Source: CAYFZR01 sp046760505 [NCBI: Candidatus Hydrothermarchaeota archaeon]
Lineage (GTDB): Archaea > CAYFZR01
NCBI GenBank assembly: GCA_046760505.1
Contig: JBHIEG010000004.1
Coordinates: 23,111 to 87,110 of the forward strand
Length of the DNA: 64,000 nt
Reading direction: 5' to 3'
This document shows positions 1-8,143 of this stretch, piece by piece (the stretch's first letter is position 1; each line of letters opens with the position of its first letter). The position numbers and the translations under genes were made by a program. The notes beneath the pieces are model-generated. The model made no database searches. It had not been told where the DNA came from and saw only the letters and a program-made list of their open reading frames with translations.

Positions 1-125
1 TTCGTTTCCTTGACAGCTTGGACGACTCTTTCTATCATCTTCTTTCCTTTTATCTCTAGAAGGGGCTTTTCCACGTAGCCTAGTCTAGATCCCTTTCCTC
101 CAGCCATTATAATGCATTTATACAT
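1..125 (-). CDS. cobY: Adenosylcobinamide-phosphate guanylyltransferase CobY, N-terminal part
   Basis: Only the first 41 or so codons are inside the window. The N-terminus MYKCIIMAGGKGSRLG followed by a VEKPLL stretch is the nucleotide-binding start of the archaeal CobY family of nucleotidyltransferases, which activates adenosylcobinamide phosphate with GTP. The start at 125 overlaps the 3' end of cobS by 19 bases, so the two are probably translated from one mRNA. The pairing of a guanylyltransferase with cobS, which uses its GDP-cobinamide product, supports the call. A general sugar-phosphate nucleotidyltransferase is the main alternative. Confidence 0.75.
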   Translation of the reverse strand, partial: MYKCIIMAGGKGSRLGYVEKPLLEIKGKKMIERVVQAVKET

Positions 126-817
126 AGGATCACTACCAGTGAGAGGACCCTCGAAATCTCATGAGAGGCGCCGAGCGTGTCTCCTGTCGTACCTCCGAAA
201 GAAGAGGCAGAGAGTTTTGCGAAGGAGTAACCGAATATTACTGTTAGAATGACCAGTATTGGCGCAGGCTTATAAATCAAATAGGTAAAAAATAGGGCAA
301 TAAAGACACCGGATAAAAATTGTTTTGAGTCAATTCCCTCCACAAAGTGTTTACCGAGACCATTCCATAAGGGGTTGCCAAAGTACATGCAAGAAATCAT
401 ACCAAGTTTTGCATAGGTTTCAGATAATATCAGTCCCACATATCCCAATTCGAGAAGGGAAAAGAAGGTTATTAGAATAGTAAAAATTGCGATACCAAAG
501 CCGCCAACTCCAATATTGCTATCTTTCATGATTTCAACTCTTTTTTCCCTGTCTTTTATCATCCAAGCATCTCCCACGTCTATTAAACCGTCTAGGTGCA
601 AAAAACCTGTGAGGAAATATAGTGAGAACAGCCCCGCTGTTAATCCTAATTTCATATCCAATATTCCAATGAAATTAGCAATCCAGTAGGAGAAGCACCC
701 CAAGGAAAAACCCACAAAAGGTAAAAGATATAAAAATTTTATTATCTCTGAGATCTCACATTTCTTGAAGGGCATTACGGTAAAAAATGAGAACAGACCC
801 CTTATTCCATTCAACAT
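107..817 (-). CDS. cobS: Adenosylcobinamide-GDP ribazoletransferase (cobalamin synthase) CobS
   Basis: A 236-residue polytopic membrane protein that joins adenosylcobinamide-GDP to alpha-ribazole (or its phosphate), the last assembly step of cobamides. The diagnostic acidic motif GFLHLDGLIDVGDAWM lies near residues 71-86, and an MKDSNIGVGGFG block follows at about 97-108; both match the CobS signature of metal-binding acidic residues next to membrane helices. About six hydrophobic segments are visible. The length is usual for the family. It overlaps cobY and lies near the cobZ-like gene, forming a cobamide nucleotide-loop cluster. Confidence 0.9.
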   Translation of the reverse strand: MLNGIRGLFSFFTVMPFKKCEISEIIKFLYLLPFVGFSLGCFSYWIANFIGILDMKLGLTAGLFSLYFLTGFLHLDGLIDVGDAWMIKDREKRVEIMKDSNIGVGGFGIAIFTILITFFSLLELGYVGLILSETYAKLGMISCMYFGNPLWNGLGKHFVEGIDSKQFLSGVFIALFFTYLIYKPAPILVILTVIFGYSFAKLSASSFGGTTGDTLGASHEISRVLSLVVILCINAL

Positions 818-840
818 AGCGAGGAATATGTGAAATGCAC

Positions 841-1368
841 CTAATAAATATTATTTTCCCGATCTACTTTTTGGTCTATTTTATGCGCCTTAACTCGAAC
901 CTCGTCAAAACCATCCTCTATGCTGAATTCATAAATTACAGGGACCATCCATTTATGATCCACTTCATCGATCAAATTTTTTATTATGAGGAAATTTCTT
1001 AATTTTTCTACCCTCACGAATGAGGGTTTTCCGAGGGAAAAATCAATTACATCTTCTCCTCGCTCAACCATGTCTCTCAGATGGTAGATAAGTCTATCGA
1101 AGAACTTTTTGGTTCTTACTTCGGTAAGACTACTTTCTTTTCTCAACGAGTGATGCTCCTTGATCAGGTCGAATATTTTTTGATACGTTTCTTCTTCAGA
1201 GAAACTCTTGATTTCAAGAATTCTTTCTCTAACGAATAGAACAGTGTCTTCATAATCACCTATTTTTTCTCTATCTTCAAATACTTTGTTTCTAGCAAGT
1301 ATCATCAATTGATATATCTTTTCTGCATCATTTTTGGATATCGCTTGGATTATTTCCTTTTTGTACAA
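841..1368 (-). CDS. Hypothetical protein, 175 aa, in the cobamide cluster
   Basis: I do not recognise this family. The protein is highly charged and largely helical: an N-terminal helical region of about 75 residues rich in Glu and Lys, then a C-terminal part of mixed character that ends in a basic and acidic tail. There are no cysteines, no membrane segments and no nucleotide-binding motif. It lies 23 bases upstream of cobS on the same strand and downstream of the cobZ-like gene, so it is probably in the same transcript. A role in cobamide synthesis is not shown by the sequence. Confidence 0.6.
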   Translation of the reverse strand: MYKKEIIQAISKNDAEKIYQLMILARNKVFEDREKIGDYEDTVLFVRERILEIKSFSEEETYQKIFDLIKEHHSLRKESSLTEVRTKKFFDRLIYHLRDMVERGEDVIDFSLGKPSFVRVEKLRNFLIIKNLIDEVDHKWMVPVIYEFSIEDGFDEVRVKAHKIDQKVDRENNIY

Positions 1369-1435
1369 AAAACATACCCATTATTACAGAAGATTTTTTA
1401 TAGATTTAAATTATTCTGGACCCTGCTTCTAGCAT

Positions 1436-2356
1436 TCATTTTGAATAAAGGAGCCTTGATAATGCACCAGCTACAAATCCCGCGAGAACGTCATCCATAA
1501 ATATCCCCTGTTCACGGATTATTCCTGGTTTTTTTTCATCATATCGCTTAAAATTAAATATACCTTTTGTTCCTGCAATTTCATTTGCAATTGCCATCCC
1601 TAAAATCTCGTCTGCATATAAAAAAGATGGATCTTCTTTGTTGCTTAACCCTTTTATTTTTCCATGCGCTAATTCTTCTTCAAGTTTTATTCCGGCTAAG
1701 ATCAATGAAGAGATGTTGATATCCTCTGATAGCCCTATTAATTCTTTTTTCAACTCTTTCTTAATTATTTCGCTTTCCTCTCCTATATACAATGCCATTC
1801 CTGCTTCTACAAGATCCCGCAGGAAAATTTTCTTTTCTTCGAGTTTTTCCAAAATCGTTTTCGGAAATTTGATGTTTTTTTGCTTTATCAAGGCATCCTT
1901 TAAAAGTTCCTTTGTTTTTTTAAATATTTCATCATAATCAATTTTTCTAGGATTTATTTCTTTTATAGCCAAAACTGCGTTATATGAACAGTATTCTCGT
2001 GCAGCATCCAGTTCTAAAAAAGCATATGCTTTTGCTTCTCCTATCAGAGCGTAGAGGTCTTGTATTGCATTCTCTGCTATCTCTCTAAGAATTAATAGAG
2101 TGTTAATCTTCCCATTGAAAAACTCTAACAAGAGAAATGATTTTTGATCTTCCTTGAAGATACACCTTTCAATGTTTTCCACACCAAAGAAGAATCCTCT
2201 TGGATACTGTATTTTTAAATCCTCCAGATTTAAACCATCCTCGAAAACTACAATTCTATCCGTCTTGAGAGTTTCTTTAAGGGAGTATACAGTAAATTCT
2301 TCTTTGAGGGATATAATGATATACTTATCCATGGGATATACTTCGATATCCTCCAT
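1436..2356 (-). CDS. cobZ: PgpA-like phosphatase, probable alpha-ribazole-phosphate phosphatase CobZ
   Basis: The last 60 residues carry a PgpA-type active-site block: DEILGMAIAN, then RYDEKKPGIIREQG and MDDVLAGFVAG, with the paired aspartates that bind metal in phosphatidylglycerophosphatase A. The first 240 residues are an extra domain; its middle part (EAKAYAFLELD...YNAVLAI) faintly resembles the CbiZ amidohydrolase fold. PgpA-related proteins in methanogens include CobZ, which dephosphorylates alpha-ribazole phosphate, and the cobS/cobY neighbourhood favours that role over lipid metabolism. ATG 2356 has an AAGGTG ribosome-binding site 6 bases upstream; a GTG at 2365 is the alternative. 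Confidence 0.6.
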   Translation of the reverse strand: MEDIEVYPMDKYIIISLKEEFTVYSLKETLKTDRIVVFEDGLNLEDLKIQYPRGFFFGVENIERCIFKEDQKSFLLLEFFNGKINTLLILREIAENAIQDLYALIGEAKAYAFLELDAAREYCSYNAVLAIKEINPRKIDYDEIFKKTKELLKDALIKQKNIKFPKTILEKLEEKKIFLRDLVEAGMALYIGEESEIIKKELKKELIGLSEDINISSLILAGIKLEEELAHGKIKGLSNKEDPSFLYADEILGMAIANEIAGTKGIFNFKRYDEKKPGIIREQGIFMDDVLAGFVAGALSRLLYSK

Positions 2357-2409
2357 CCCAAACACCTTAAAAACCTCTAGTTAAAATGTACTTAAGGATT
2401 GTGAGCACA

Positions 2410-3537
2410 ATGAAAGTACTCCTCCTAGATCCTCAACTAGCGGGAATATCAGGAGACATGTGCTTGGCATCATTGTTAGATATAGGCTTGGTTGAAATCA
2501 TAGATGAACTGGAGAATTTGTTTCCCGTAAAGATTAATGCTACGGTGAGTGAAGACAGAGGTATCCGTGGGGTAAGACTTGAAATTTTGAGAGAAGAAAA
2601 AGAAATGTCTTTCGAGGAGATAAAGGAAAATATAAGAGGCAGTAAACAAATCGTTGAAACGTCCTACAAGATCATAGATGTACTCTCAAAGGCAGAGGAA
2701 GGAATTCATGGTGAAAGACATTTTCATGATGCATGGGATCTTCTGGTAGATGTAGTGGGTTTTTCCATGTGCATAGAGAAAATTTCTCCAGAAATAATAC
2801 TTTCTTTGCCTCCAGCACTTGGAACAGGCATCGTAGAATCTCCTCATGGAACATTGCCTGTTCCAAGTCCAGCAACTCTTGAGATCTTGCGGATTTTAAA
2901 CTTCTCAACAAGGAGAACAAGTATTAAAGAGGAATTGACCACGCCGACAGGCGCCTCACTGCTCAGCGTTTCTAGCCAAGTTCTATCTTTTCCGGAGATT
3001 TATGTGAATGAAATCGGTTATGGCCTAGGTTGGAAGAAATTGGAAGTGCCCAATGTTTTCAGAAGTATAGTTGGCGAATCAATAGATATTTTTCTCACAG
3101 ACCAAGTATTCGTACTCGAGACAAATATCGATGATGTTAGTCCCGAGATTTTGAGTTACACCATGGAAAAATTGCTTGAAAAAGGTGCTAAGGACGTCTG
3201 CTACGTCCCAATATATGCGAAGAAGAACAGACCCGCCTATCAGTTGCAGGTCATATGCAGTGCTGAAGATTTATCAGACCACATAAAAATAATTTCTAAG
3301 GAAACAGGGTCTTTGGGCATAAGAATATTACCTATACAGCATAGATGGATATCAGAAAGGAAAATAGATACTCTCTCGGTAAAGATAAAAGAGAAGGAGT
3401 TTGATGTAAGGATAAAAAGATCTCAGTATGCAGCATCCATAGAATATGAGGATGCAAAAAAGATATCGGAGGAGACTGGAATTCCTCTAAGAGAGGTTTT
3501 TTCCATCATAGAAAGGCAAATCAGGAAAAAAAATTAA
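2410..3537 (+). CDS. larC: LarC-like nickel insertion protein (pyridinium-3,5-bisthiocarboxylate mononucleotide nickel chelatase)
   Basis: The protein of about 375 residues begins [19 protein letters not shown], matching the LarC/DUF111 N-terminus (FDCFSGISGDM type). A TPTGASLL motif lies near residue 180 and [11 protein letters not shown] near residue 235, both characteristic of LarC. LarC builds the nickel-pincer cofactor of lactate racemase and related enzymes; in archaea its client enzymes are mostly unknown. I chose ATG 2410 because the family begins here; an in-frame ATG at 2386 would add eight unconserved residues. It is divergent from the cobZ-like gene and overlaps the next gene tail-to-tail by four bases. 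No larB or larE is in the window. Confidence 0.85.
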   Translation: MKVLLLDPQLAGISGDMCLASLLDIGLVEIIDELENLFPVKINATVSEDRGIRGVRLEILREEKEMSFEEIKENIRGSKQIVETSYKIIDVLSKAEEGIHGERHFHDAWDLLVDVVGFSMCIEKISPEIILSLPPALGTGIVESPHGTLPVPSPATLEILRILNFSTRRTSIKEELTTPTGASLLSVSSQVLSFPEIYVNEIGYGLGWKKLEVPNVFRSIVGESIDIFLTDQVFVLETNIDDVSPEILSYTMEKLLEKGAKDVCYVPIYAKKNRPAYQLQVICSAEDLSDHIKIISKETGSLGIRILPIQHRWISERKIDTLSVKIKEKEFDVRIKRSQYAASIEYEDAKKISEETGIPLREVFSIIERQIRKKN

Positions 3538-4286
3538 CTTTCTCCTTTCTTCAAGGCTTCGCCAATCATTGGAACAAATCTAACGTTTGTTATGTATTTA
3601 AGCTTCAATTCCCCTCTTTCTTTCTTTATCAGGGTTAGTGTTTGATAATATCTGGTGCTTCCCAAGGGTAAGACCATCACTCCACCCTCTTTCAGTTGAT
3701 CTATCAGATACGGGGGAATATGGTTTACCGCGCACGTTATTATAATTGCATCAAACGGAGCGTGCTCTTTCCACCCAAAGTATCCGTCTGCATGCTTCAC
3801 ATGTACGTTGTCGTATCCTAGTTCTTTTAAAGTCTTTTTTGCATTATTAGCTAGCTTTTCACGGATCTCTATTGTATAAACTTCATCAGCAAGTTCAGAT
3901 AGAATTGCTGCTTGGTATCCGGAGCCAGTACCTATTTCTAGAACCTTTTCAGTTCCATTTAGCTCCAAGGATTCGGTCATCAGAGCAACAACATACGGCT
4001 GGGAAATGGTCTGGCCTTCTCCTATCGGGAGTGGATGATCGTCATATGCCTCATCTATCATGCTTGGTTCCACAAACTTGTGCCTTGGAACCTTGTTCAT
4101 GACTTCCAGTACCCTCTCATCTGAAATACCTCTTGCTTTAATCTGTTTTTCAACCATTTCTTTTCTTGCTTTGGTTAGACTTGGATCTTCAAAAAATTTT
4201 TCTTCCCTAGTTTCTTTAATGCTCTCCAAACAACCTAGGAATAGAAAAGTAAAGAGCATGATTAAAGTTATTTTTTTTAGATCCAT
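3534..4286 (-). CDS. pcm: Protein-L-isoaspartate O-methyltransferase with signal/lipoprotein N-terminus
   Basis: Residues about 40-245 are a standard [26 protein letters not shown], the SAM-binding [12 protein letters not shown] motif near residue 116, and VLPLGS. The enzyme methylates isoaspartyl residues to start repair of aged proteins. Unusually, the N-terminus is [19 protein letters not shown], a basic start, hydrophobic core and a cysteine at 19 in a lipobox-like setting, followed by a charged linker of about 20 residues. This predicts export or membrane anchoring rather than the usual cytosolic location. A membrane-tethered enzyme facing inward is the alternative. It converges on larC with a four-base overlap. 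Confidence 0.85.
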   Translation of the reverse strand: MDLKKITLIMLFTFLFLGCLESIKETREEKFFEDPSLTKARKEMVEKQIKARGISDERVLEVMNKVPRHKFVEPSMIDEAYDDHPLPIGEGQTISQPYVVALMTESLELNGTEKVLEIGTGSGYQAAILSELADEVYTIEIREKLANNAKKTLKELGYDNVHVKHADGYFGWKEHAPFDAIIITCAVNHIPPYLIDQLKEGGVMVLPLGSTRYYQTLTLIKKERGELKLKYITNVRFVPMIGEALKKGES

Positions 4287-4429
4287 ATGGATTGATTGTT
4301 AGTTTTATTAAAAAAATTTGTTGGACGACAGTTTGACTATTAAACGATAAAATCTTTTTAAGCGGAAGTTAGGAAGAAGATAGGGGTGTTTAAAAGCGCG
4401 GATAAGCTCGAATTTTTAGGAGGTAATTT

Positions 4430-4558
4430 ATGACCCATTTCCCCCCATATATAATACTTTTTAACTATTTTAATCGATACCACTCTAGCGTTCCTTATGG
4501 TATTAAAAATATAGCATTAAAAAGTATGAAATATAAGTCGATTATAATAAGATGTTAG
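4430..4558 (+). CDS. Possible small ORF upstream of the multiheme cytochrome
   Basis: A 42-codon frame starts at ATG 4430, five bases after a strong GGAGGT ribosome-binding site, and ends 9 bases before the cytochrome start. The predicted peptide is Tyr-, Ile- and Lys-rich with no recognised motif. It could be a leader peptide or a translationally coupling ORF. The region also holds an imperfect palindrome (ATACCA / TGGTAT, about 4480-4507) and AT-rich stretches typical of a promoter, so it may equally be untranslated. Confidence 0.25.
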   Translation: MTHFPPYIILFNYFNRYHSSVPYGIKNIALKSMKYKSIIIRC

Positions 4559-4567
4559 GTATGAATC

Positions 4568-5893
4568 ATGCTCCTGCGATGGATGTGCTTAATTTGCTCA
4601 TTACTTGCTGTGGGCTACATTGCTTCAGGTGCAAATCTCTCAGTCTATGTTGTCTACAAAGAACCTGTGGTGAATACCAGCGGATATGACTGTAAGGAAT
4701 GCCACATGGAGAGAGAGGTACTCTCTAGATACGGTAGGCTAGATCTATACATAAATAGGACCGCATACGAAAAGACAAGCCACAACAAAAACTGTACCGT
4801 CTGCCATCCTTATTCTGTAAAAATATTCTATAACGATACCCTTTTTATTTTTAATCTTACATATTGTCCACCAAGTAGATTTAGAGGAGGATTTGGAAGG
4901 GAAAATGTAACTAGAACAACCCGGTCAGAGACGTGCGTAAGCGAAGAGTGCCATGAGTACAGAGAACTTTTCTTCGGTAGCAAGCACCACCTTGCACCGG
5001 ATATCGTGAAGATGCCTCAATATAGAAATGCATCTCATCCCGAATACAGACCCCAATACTGCGAGACATGTCATGCAACCTGCTCCTCATGCCATTGGGC
5101 AGGTAAAATTCAAAATATCTCGGGGAAATTCACCCTAAATATATCAGTAAATATCAAAGATCACGCCTTTACGAAGAACATTACAAGCGAGAGATGTGCA
5201 ATATGCCATACAGGCGAATATGTATTCATAAATAAATCCACGGTAGAAATAAAAGGTCACCCCCAATATCAGGAGAAAATGGCAAGCGTGCACAAAAAAA
5301 TGGAATGCAAGGAGTGCCATACCACAATCCATACACTGGGAATCTCGGAAAAAGAAAAACCCGCGACATGCGATAAATGTCATAAGATTCAGGCTGAAAT
5401 GTATAAATTTGGGCCACATAGAATTGTAGAATGTACTATATGCCATTCTTCTTGGCTTCCTGTTTCTATCGAGCGTGGGACGTACAAAATATTCCTAAAG
5501 GCTTACAGATTCGGAGACTACGCGAGCTGGAAGACCCATGAGGTAAGAAGAAAGGCTCGCAACTGCACCCTATGTCATGGAAACAGCACGATAATTAAAG
5601 AATATAAAGAAAGGAGAGACATAATACTTGAAAAAATGAATTCAACAATTAATATGGGAGAAAGGGCCGGAGCAAATATGCTGGAGGCAAAATTGAAACA
5701 TATAGAAGCAAGGGCGGCTTGGTTTCATATCGCGCCAAATAGGGAAGAACTTTCAGAAGAAACTATTCGTTTAGCAGAGAAAGCCATAGGCCAGGCAAAT
5801 ATAACAAATTTAATAGCTTTGTTAGCGGTAGTTACGGCTTCTGTCGTAACCGTTCTCGTAGTTTTGATCATCTGGCCCTACGAGGAAAAATAA
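4568..5893 (+). CDS. Membrane-anchored multiheme c-type cytochrome (about ten hemes)
   Basis: The 441-residue protein has an N-terminal signal peptide (about residues 1-22), nine CXXCH heme-attachment motifs (CKECH, CTVCH, CETCH, CSSCH, CAICH, CKECH, CDKCH, CTICH, CTLCH) and one CVSEECH motif of the CX4CH type, giving up to ten c-hemes. A helical, heme-free segment follows, and a single C-terminal transmembrane helix (about 413-436) with a short WPYEEK tail. It should sit on the outer face of the membrane and carry electrons, perhaps to an extracellular acceptor. Many NxS/T sites could be glycosylated. A CcdA-like protein at 46.3 kb could help its maturation. The exact partner is unknown. Confidence 0.9.
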   Translation: MLLRWMCLICSLLAVGYIASGANLSVYVVYKEPVVNTSGYDCKECHMEREVLSRYGRLDLYINRTAYEKTSHNKNCTVCHPYSVKIFYNDTLFIFNLTYCPPSRFRGGFGRENVTRTTRSETCVSEECHEYRELFFGSKHHLAPDIVKMPQYRNASHPEYRPQYCETCHATCSSCHWAGKIQNISGKFTLNISVNIKDHAFTKNITSERCAICHTGEYVFINKSTVEIKGHPQYQEKMASVHKKMECKECHTTIHTLGISEKEKPATCDKCHKIQAEMYKFGPHRIVECTICHSSWLPVSIERGTYKIFLKAYRFGDYASWKTHEVRRKARNCTLCHGNSTIIKEYKERRDIILEKMNSTINMGERAGANMLEAKLKHIEARAAWFHIAPNREELSEETIRLAEKAIGQANITNLIALLAVVTASVVTVLVVLIIWPYEEK

Positions 5894-5925
5894 CTATGTT
5901 TATCTTTTTCTCAGTTGATTATGTA

Positions 5926-7116
5926 CTAGTTGATTTTGCATTCATCGAGATAAAGACAGCACATGAAGGGATCTTTTCCATAGAATCCGCCTTCTTTTAA
6001 AGCCCTGTATCGACATCCACCCTTACAATTTTTCAAAACTTTACAATCCTCGCAATCGAGCTCACTAAGTTTTGGCAGATATTCCCGAGTAATTATCTTC
6101 CAAAAATCTTCTAACTTGCCTTCTCTGATGTTACCGACGCCTTCATCGAAAAAACCACATTTGGTGACGTTCCCGCTCACATCAATTGAGCAGAGATTGG
6201 CTCCGCATGAATAATCTTCCTCACCCGCGTGAATTCCTACGGAGTACCCATATTCTTTGAAAATTCTTGCAGCATGAAGGAAATCGATGGTTAATTCTTT
6301 GTTTTTTATTAAATTTCCGCATTCCGCTGGAATATCAAGAATCCATTCGTCTACCATTAGTTCTCTCATCAACTTATTCATTTCATCGAACTCCAGCATA
6401 TTCGCGGAGTGAATCATTGTGGCTACTGTAACGTTAAGGTATTTTTTGGCATTTTTTATCCCATTTATCGTCTTGAGAAAAGTTCCTCTTCCTCTTAAAG
6501 TTTCATGACCTTCCTCCATTCCATCTAGACTTATTTGTACGCCGTTAACATACTTGAAAAGCCTTTCAGCGATTTCTTCTTCTATTAGAGTTCCATTTGT
6601 TAGTAATTCAATTCTTATGGGGAATTTTCTAGCGTATTTCAAAATGTCCCAAAAATTTTCGTGTAAGAGTGGCTCTCCACCTGTAATCAGCAGTTTAAAA
6701 CCATATTCGCCGAATTCATTCAATATTTTCTTAATTAATCCCAGTTCCAGATCTCTATTGCTTTTTTCACCGAGATAGCAGTGTCTGCATTTTAAGTTAC
6801 ACTTCTCCGTGATGTGCAGCAGTAGATATTTTAAAGGTGGTCTCGAGTTTTGTTTAACCGTAAATTTTTCGTTTGCTGTTTGATCCTTCTGAAAAACTAG
6901 GCATCTTTCTTTCTTCAGATAGTTTATCAATTCTAAACTTTCATTTTTATTACATCCAGTTTTCAGGAGTATGTCTTCAAAGCTATTTTTTCCGGTACAA
7001 TAACTTAAAAATTCGAATGATTCATCGTCTAGCTCATATAATTCATCTTCCACAAAATTGTAAAGTACCCTCTTATCTGTCAATTTTAACGCACAGTTCT
7101 TTAACTTCGGATACAT
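5926..7116 (-). CDS. Radical SAM/SPASM peptide-maturase-like protein with PqqD/RRE-like N-terminus
   Basis: Residues about 10-80 resemble a PqqD-type RiPP recognition element (LYELDDESFEFLSYCTG, then a FEDIL...YLKKERCLVF helix-strand pattern). The radical SAM core has CNLKCRHC (Cys106, 110, 113) for the 4Fe-4S/SAM site and a GGEP motif near 146. The C-terminal SPASM region is rich in cysteines (CGANLC, KCGFF, CEDCKVLKNCKGGC, CC...C) for two auxiliary clusters. This architecture is typical of enzymes that modify ribosomal peptides, though heme-synthesis AhbC/D enzymes and sulfatase maturases share parts of it. Tiny Cys-bearing genes lie 0.7-0.9 kb away. The substrate is unknown. Confidence 0.85.
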   Translation of the reverse strand: MYPKLKNCALKLTDKRVLYNFVEDELYELDDESFEFLSYCTGKNSFEDILLKTGCNKNESLELINYLKKERCLVFQKDQTANEKFTVKQNSRPPLKYLLLHITEKCNLKCRHCYLGEKSNRDLELGLIKKILNEFGEYGFKLLITGGEPLLHENFWDILKYARKFPIRIELLTNGTLIEEEIAERLFKYVNGVQISLDGMEEGHETLRGRGTFLKTINGIKNAKKYLNVTVATMIHSANMLEFDEMNKLMRELMVDEWILDIPAECGNLIKNKELTIDFLHAARIFKEYGYSVGIHAGEEDYSCGANLCSIDVSGNVTKCGFFDEGVGNIREGKLEDFWKIITREYLPKLSELDCEDCKVLKNCKGGCRYRALKEGGFYGKDPFMCCLYLDECKIN

Positions 7117-7220
7117 AAAAACTCTTCCCAGATATTCTTTATAACGTCTTACAATCGATAGATATGATCAAACACTAAAAGGAGTTTAATAAATACTTTT
7201 CGTTGATGAGTTTTGACATC

Positions 7221-7250
7221 AGGTATAAATATAACAGGTATAAATATAAC
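7221..7250. repeat. Perfect 15-bp tandem duplication containing a TATA-like element
   Basis: The unit AGGTATAAATATAAC occurs twice head to tail (7221-7235 and 7236-7250). Each unit contains TATAAATATA, a good archaeal TATA box, so the duplication gives two TATA boxes 15 bp apart, about 60 bp upstream of the zincin-like gene at 7308. Confidence 0.85.
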
Positions 7251-7307
7251 TGTTCATCTGTTAGACCAAACAATGAATTTAGGAAATGAATTTTTGTCTT
7301 AAAGGAA

Positions 7308-7760
7308 GTGGATGCAACGATAAATTTAAAAAAATCATATGATAACATGAACATAGAAGGTACCAAAGTCTTTCCATCAGCAAGAGTGATAATGCCCAGC
7401 TTATTCTCAAAGTTTTTTCCGGATATTTGTCATGGTTGTTTTAAAAGATCTCCACTGGAGAACTGGGGCGAATATAGATACTGTGAGGACTGCGGAAATA
7501 TGAGAAGAAAAAAATTCGCCTCAGCCAATCCAGATTTCGAAGTAAGACCCGTTAATTTTGCCATACCTGTCAAAGGAATAGCCTACAATATGGACGAAGG
7601 GATATTCGAGATTGTCAATTTCTTAACCGAAGACTTCGAAAATCTCATAAAAGGACTCATTCATGAGTGCGTCCATCATGTAATACATCTAAGGGTTGGG
7701 GTGAGGGAATGTTATCAGTTTGATAACCTGCCTAAAAAGTGGTTTGAAAATGAGGACTGA
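7308..7760 (+). CDS. Zinc-ribbon plus HExxH zincin-like protein, 150 aa
   Basis: I do not recognise the family. Two CxxC pairs (Cys41/44 and Cys59/62) form a probable zinc ribbon. Residues 119-128 read HECVHHVIHL, which fits the HExxH motif of zinc metallopeptidases within a predicted helix. No signal peptide or membrane segment is visible. It stands between the divergent radical SAM/SPASM gene and the two tiny minus-strand genes, which suggests, but does not prove, a peptidase role for a modified peptide. The start at 7308 has an AGGAAG sequence upstream; another ATG is at 7347. Confidence 0.7.
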   Translation: MDATINLKKSYDNMNIEGTKVFPSARVIMPSLFSKFFPDICHGCFKRSPLENWGEYRYCEDCGNMRRKKFASANPDFEVRPVNFAIPVKGIAYNMDEGIFEIVNFLTEDFENLIKGLIHECVHHVIHLRVGVRECYQFDNLPKKWFENED

Positions 7761-7781
7761 TTTTATTGATTCAATGAAATC

Positions 7782-7919
7782 TCACAACTCTTCCCAAGTT
7801 ACTTTACCTTCTCCTATTAATTTTTTAATCACCTTGAATGCATAACACTCTGATGATTCTCCTTCTTTGTAGAAATCGCATTTCCTGCATACATATGTTC
7901 TCAGGCGCTTTTCGACCAT
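7782..7919 (-). CDS. Small cysteine-containing protein, 45 aa
   Basis: ATG 7919 follows a strong GAGAGGAT ribosome-binding site with 6-base spacing. The peptide begins MVEKRLRTYVCRKCDFYKEG and has CxxC (11/14) plus a third cysteine at 25, then a basic-acidic tail ending TWEEL. It could be half of a zinc site or a redox peptide. It lies downstream of a 22-codon gene on the same strand and converges on the zincin-like gene with a gap of about 20 bases. The family is not recognised. Confidence 0.6.
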   Translation of the reverse strand: MVEKRLRTYVCRKCDFYKEGESSECYAFKVIKKLIGEGKVTWEEL

Positions 7920-7978
7920 TTTATCCTCTCTTAATCTTAGATATTAGAAAAAATTAATAAAAATTGAGCAAATTTGAA

Positions 7979-8047
7979 TTACATGCAGGTCATCTTGCAG
8001 TCACAAGCACCGTATCTCATCTCTTTCTTTATTTTTCTGATCTTCAT
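7979..8047 (-). CDS. Candidate Cys-rich peptide gene, 22 aa (possible radical-SAM substrate)
   Basis: ATG 8047 is preceded by AAGGTG five bases upstream. The predicted peptide has a basic leader-like half (MKIRKIKKEMR) and a compact core YGACDCKMTCM with three cysteines in seven residues. A TATA-like TTTAAATA lies about 40-45 bases upstream on the same strand, and a 26-bp palindrome lies just beyond it. The size and Cys-rich C-terminus resemble precursor peptides of radical SAM/SPASM maturases, one of which is encoded 0.9 kb away. A chance ORF of this length is possible. Confidence 0.4.
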   Translation of the reverse strand: MKIRKIKKEMRYGACDCKMTCM

Positions 8048-8117
8048 TCCAACACCTTGGAAATCTCATTAGAGAAGTCATTTTATTTAAATCTTTTGTT
8101 ATTTAAATTTAATTCAG

Positions 8118-8143
8118 TAATACTAATTAATAAAAAAGTATTA
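8118..8143. promoter_or_regulatory. Palindromic operator-like site, TAATACT-N12-AGTATTA
   Basis: The arms TAATACT and AGTATTA are perfect inverted repeats with a 12-base spacer. Extended by one base, the site reads GTAATA-N16-TATTAA. The same arms and spacing occur upstream of the Ni/Co transporter at 10457-10482. Here the site lies upstream of the TATA-like element for the tiny minus-strand genes. No gene I can support lies to its right before 8264. Confidence 0.6.

Noticed and set aside
1309-1500. 63-codon ORF between the hypothetical gene and cobZ
   Set aside because: It lies antisense to both gene ends, has no ribosome-binding site and shows Leu/Phe-rich noise composition.
2386-2409. Longer N-terminus for LarC from ATG 2386
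   Set aside because: The extra eight residues are not part of the family and would crowd the promoter region of the divergent gene.
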